Shown in pieces: positions 17,725 to 18,839 of a DNA stretch of 18,839 nucleotides. Numbering within the stretch: position 1 is the stretch's first letter; every line of letters begins with the position of its first letter. The DNA lies in NCBI GenBank assembly GCA_001778455.1, contig MFGX01000014.1, forward strand, positions 923 through 19,761, given 5' to 3'. This stretch comes from Candidatus Fraserbacteria bacterium RBG_16_55_9. GTDB taxonomy: Bacteria > Bipolaricaulota > Bipolaricaulia > RBG-16-55-9. A model generated the notes under the pieces. It saw nothing but the letters and a program-made list of their open reading frames with translations, was not told where the DNA came from and made no database searches. The position numbers were made by a program, and so were the translations under genes.

Positions 17725-17994
17725 TCAGCCTCGGATTCCTAGACGTTCGATCAATTTCCGATACTGTTCGGGGTCTTCGCGCTTGAGATACGTCAGCAGA
17801 CGCTTTCGCCGTCCGACTTTGACCATGAGCCCCCGTGTGGAGTGAAAATCATGCTTGTGTGTCTTGAGGTGACCGGTGAGTTGCTCCACTTCCTTGGTGA
17901 GTATGGCGATCTGTACCTCTGGAGAACCTGTGTCCTGCCCCGTCCGCTGATAGGCCTGAATGACCTCTGCCTTCGCTTGCTTCAAAAGTGCCAT
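17725..17994 (-). CDS. rpsO: 30S ribosomal protein S15
   Basis: The product is 89 aa, the standard length for S15. The sequence shows the family pattern TGSPEVQIAILTKEVEQLTGHL (family signature about 22-43), followed by HKHDFHSTRGLMVKVGRRKRLLTYL, which contacts the 16S rRNA three-way junction. The ATG at 17994 has AGGAGGAGAT upstream; this Shine-Dalgarno overlaps the last codons of the preceding amidohydrolase gene, whose stop is only 4 nt away. The rpsO-pnp order is conserved in many bacteria. The short 31-nt gap to pnp leaves little room for the large RNase III-cut hairpin known in E. coli. Confidence 0.97.
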   Translation of the reverse strand: MALLKQAKAEVIQAYQRTGQDTGSPEVQIAILTKEVEQLTGHLKTHKHDFHSTRGLMVKVGRRKRLLTYLKREDPEQYRKLIERLGIRG

Positions 17995-17998
17995 GCGA

Positions 17999-18839
17999 CT
18001 ATCTCCTCCTAGAGTGTCGTTCCTGAAAGCGGCGCACATGCGCCTTGGCTTCCTCTTCGTCGAATGTCTGAATCACGCGATCTTCCATGACGATCCTTCC
18101 GTCGATGAGTACGGTCTTCACATCGGCCGCTTGGGCAGAATAGACCAAATTGGAAACCGGGTCATAATTCGGCACCCAGTGGGGGCAATCGATGTCGAGG
18201 ATTACCAGATCGGCTCGTTTCCCCACGTCAATGGTTCCGAGCTCCTCCCATCCCAGGGCGCGAGCGCCGTGCTCCGTCCCCAGCTTCAAGGCTTCTAGGG
18301 CCGGCAGCGCGGTGGCTTCCCCTAGTATACCTTTCTGAGCGAACGCTGCCAACCGGATCTCCTCTAACAGGTCGAGATTGTTATTGGAAGAAGCGCCATC
18401 TGTGCCGATAGCTACAGTGATTCCGGTACGTAGAAGTTTCTGGATGGGCGCAAACCCGGAGCCCAGCTTGAGGTTGCTTGTGGGGTTATGGACGACCCGC
18501 ACGTCGTGCTCGGCCAAAACGTGGATATCTCTCTCCGTCACGTGTACGCAATGAGCAGCGAGCACGGGGACTTCGAATACTCCCAAGCTCTCCAGATGCT
18601 CTACGGGCGTCTTCTTCCATGTGGCCAGGGAGTTTTGCACTTCGTCTTTCGTCTCTGCCAGGTGTGTATGGATGAGCAGATCATGCTCCTCTGCCAGCTC
18701 CAAAGCGCGCTCCCAGACGGAAGAGTGACACGTATAGGGCGCGTGCGGACTGATCGCGGTCTGGATGCGCCCATGGGCCGTGTCGTGAAAGCGCTGGATG
18801 AAGTCTTGGGTGATCGTAAGCTCGCGGTCGGCTCGCTCG
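17999..18839 (-). CDS. MtaD-type amidohydrolase (MTA/SAH deaminase-like), 5' end outside window
   Basis: The frame stays open to the window edge and encodes the last 279 residues of a metal-dependent amidohydrolase. It shows AISPHAPYTCHSSVW, then HTHLAET (metal/substrate His), VLAAHCVHVTERDI, VRVVHNPTSNLKLGSGFAP, TVAIGTDGASSNNNLD (catalytic Asp) and GTIDVGKRADLVILD. These match the MtaD/SsnA/TrzN group, best known as 5'-methylthioadenosine/S-adenosylhomocysteine deaminase in thermophiles such as Thermotoga; related members act on guanine or s-triazines, so the substrate is uncertain. The N-terminal HxH metal motif is out of view. Its stop is 4 nt before the rpsO start, and it encodes the rpsO ribosome-binding site. 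Confidence 0.88.
   Translation of the reverse strand, partial: ERADRELTITQDFIQRFHDTAHGRIQTAISPHAPYTCHSSVWERALELAEEHDLLIHTHLAETKDEVQNSLATWKKTPVEHLESLGVFEVPVLAAHCVHVTERDIHVLAEHDVRVVHNPTSNLKLGSGFAPIQKLLRTGITVAIGTDGASSNNNLDLLEEIRLAAFAQKGILGEATALPALEALKLGTEHGARALGWEELGTIDVGKRADLVILDIDCPHWVPNYDPVSNLVYSAQAADVKTVLIDGRIVMEDRVIQTFDEEEAKAHVRRFQERHSRRR

Overview
The window is a bacterial chromosome segment of about 53-60% G+C by eye, with tightly packed genes, frequent GTG/TTG starts and several 1-4 nt gene overlaps. The tmRNA, bacterial rpsO-pnp pair and HicBA/MazEF-type modules place it in Bacteria. A complete mre11 / rad50 / nurA / herA set, a DNA end-resection cluster best known from archaea, suggests a deep-branching and perhaps thermophilic lineage. 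I cannot name the phylum from sequence alone.

Layout. At 83-677 (minus) lies a MazEF-like toxin-antitoxin pair. It is divergent from the tmRNA gene ssrA (828-1188, plus), which is followed 4 nt later by a long-form NfeD membrane protease (1193-2569, plus). Everything from 2570 to the right edge is on the minus strand. Read in transcription order from the right edge: an MtaD-type amidohydrolase (cut by the window), rpsO, pnp with an extra S1 domain, an M16 zinc peptidase and mre11, all closely spaced. Next comes a two-gene module: a RecQ-type helicase fused to a phosphoribosyltransferase-like domain, and a DprA/Smf protein. It is followed by two small unrecognised overlapping genes, a vestigial copy of the rad50 5' end, a HicBA toxin-antitoxin pair, and then rad50-nurA-herA. 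The herA stop codon abuts the nfeD stop codon.

The simplest reading is that an ancestral mre11-rad50-nurA-herA operon has been opened between mre11 and rad50 by about 4.9 kb of accessory DNA. The evidence is a 90-bp direct repeat (86% identical, exactly 650 bp apart) bracketing hicBA, a higher G+C in sampled parts of the RecQ-DprA pair, and an exact 10-bp inverted repeat outside that pair. Mre11-Rad50 (end processing), NurA (nuclease) and HerA (translocase) would resect DNA ends; a RecQ-type helicase and a DprA-type ssDNA/recombinase-loading protein could act in the same pathway or form an independent defence module. This link is inference from position.

Other points of interest are a tmRNA tag without the usual -LAA/-VAA ending, tandem S1 domains in PNPase, loss of the RecQ zinc cysteines and an altered PRPP-loop glycine in the helicase-PRTase fusion, and near-leaderless promoter geometry at rad50 and one small gene.
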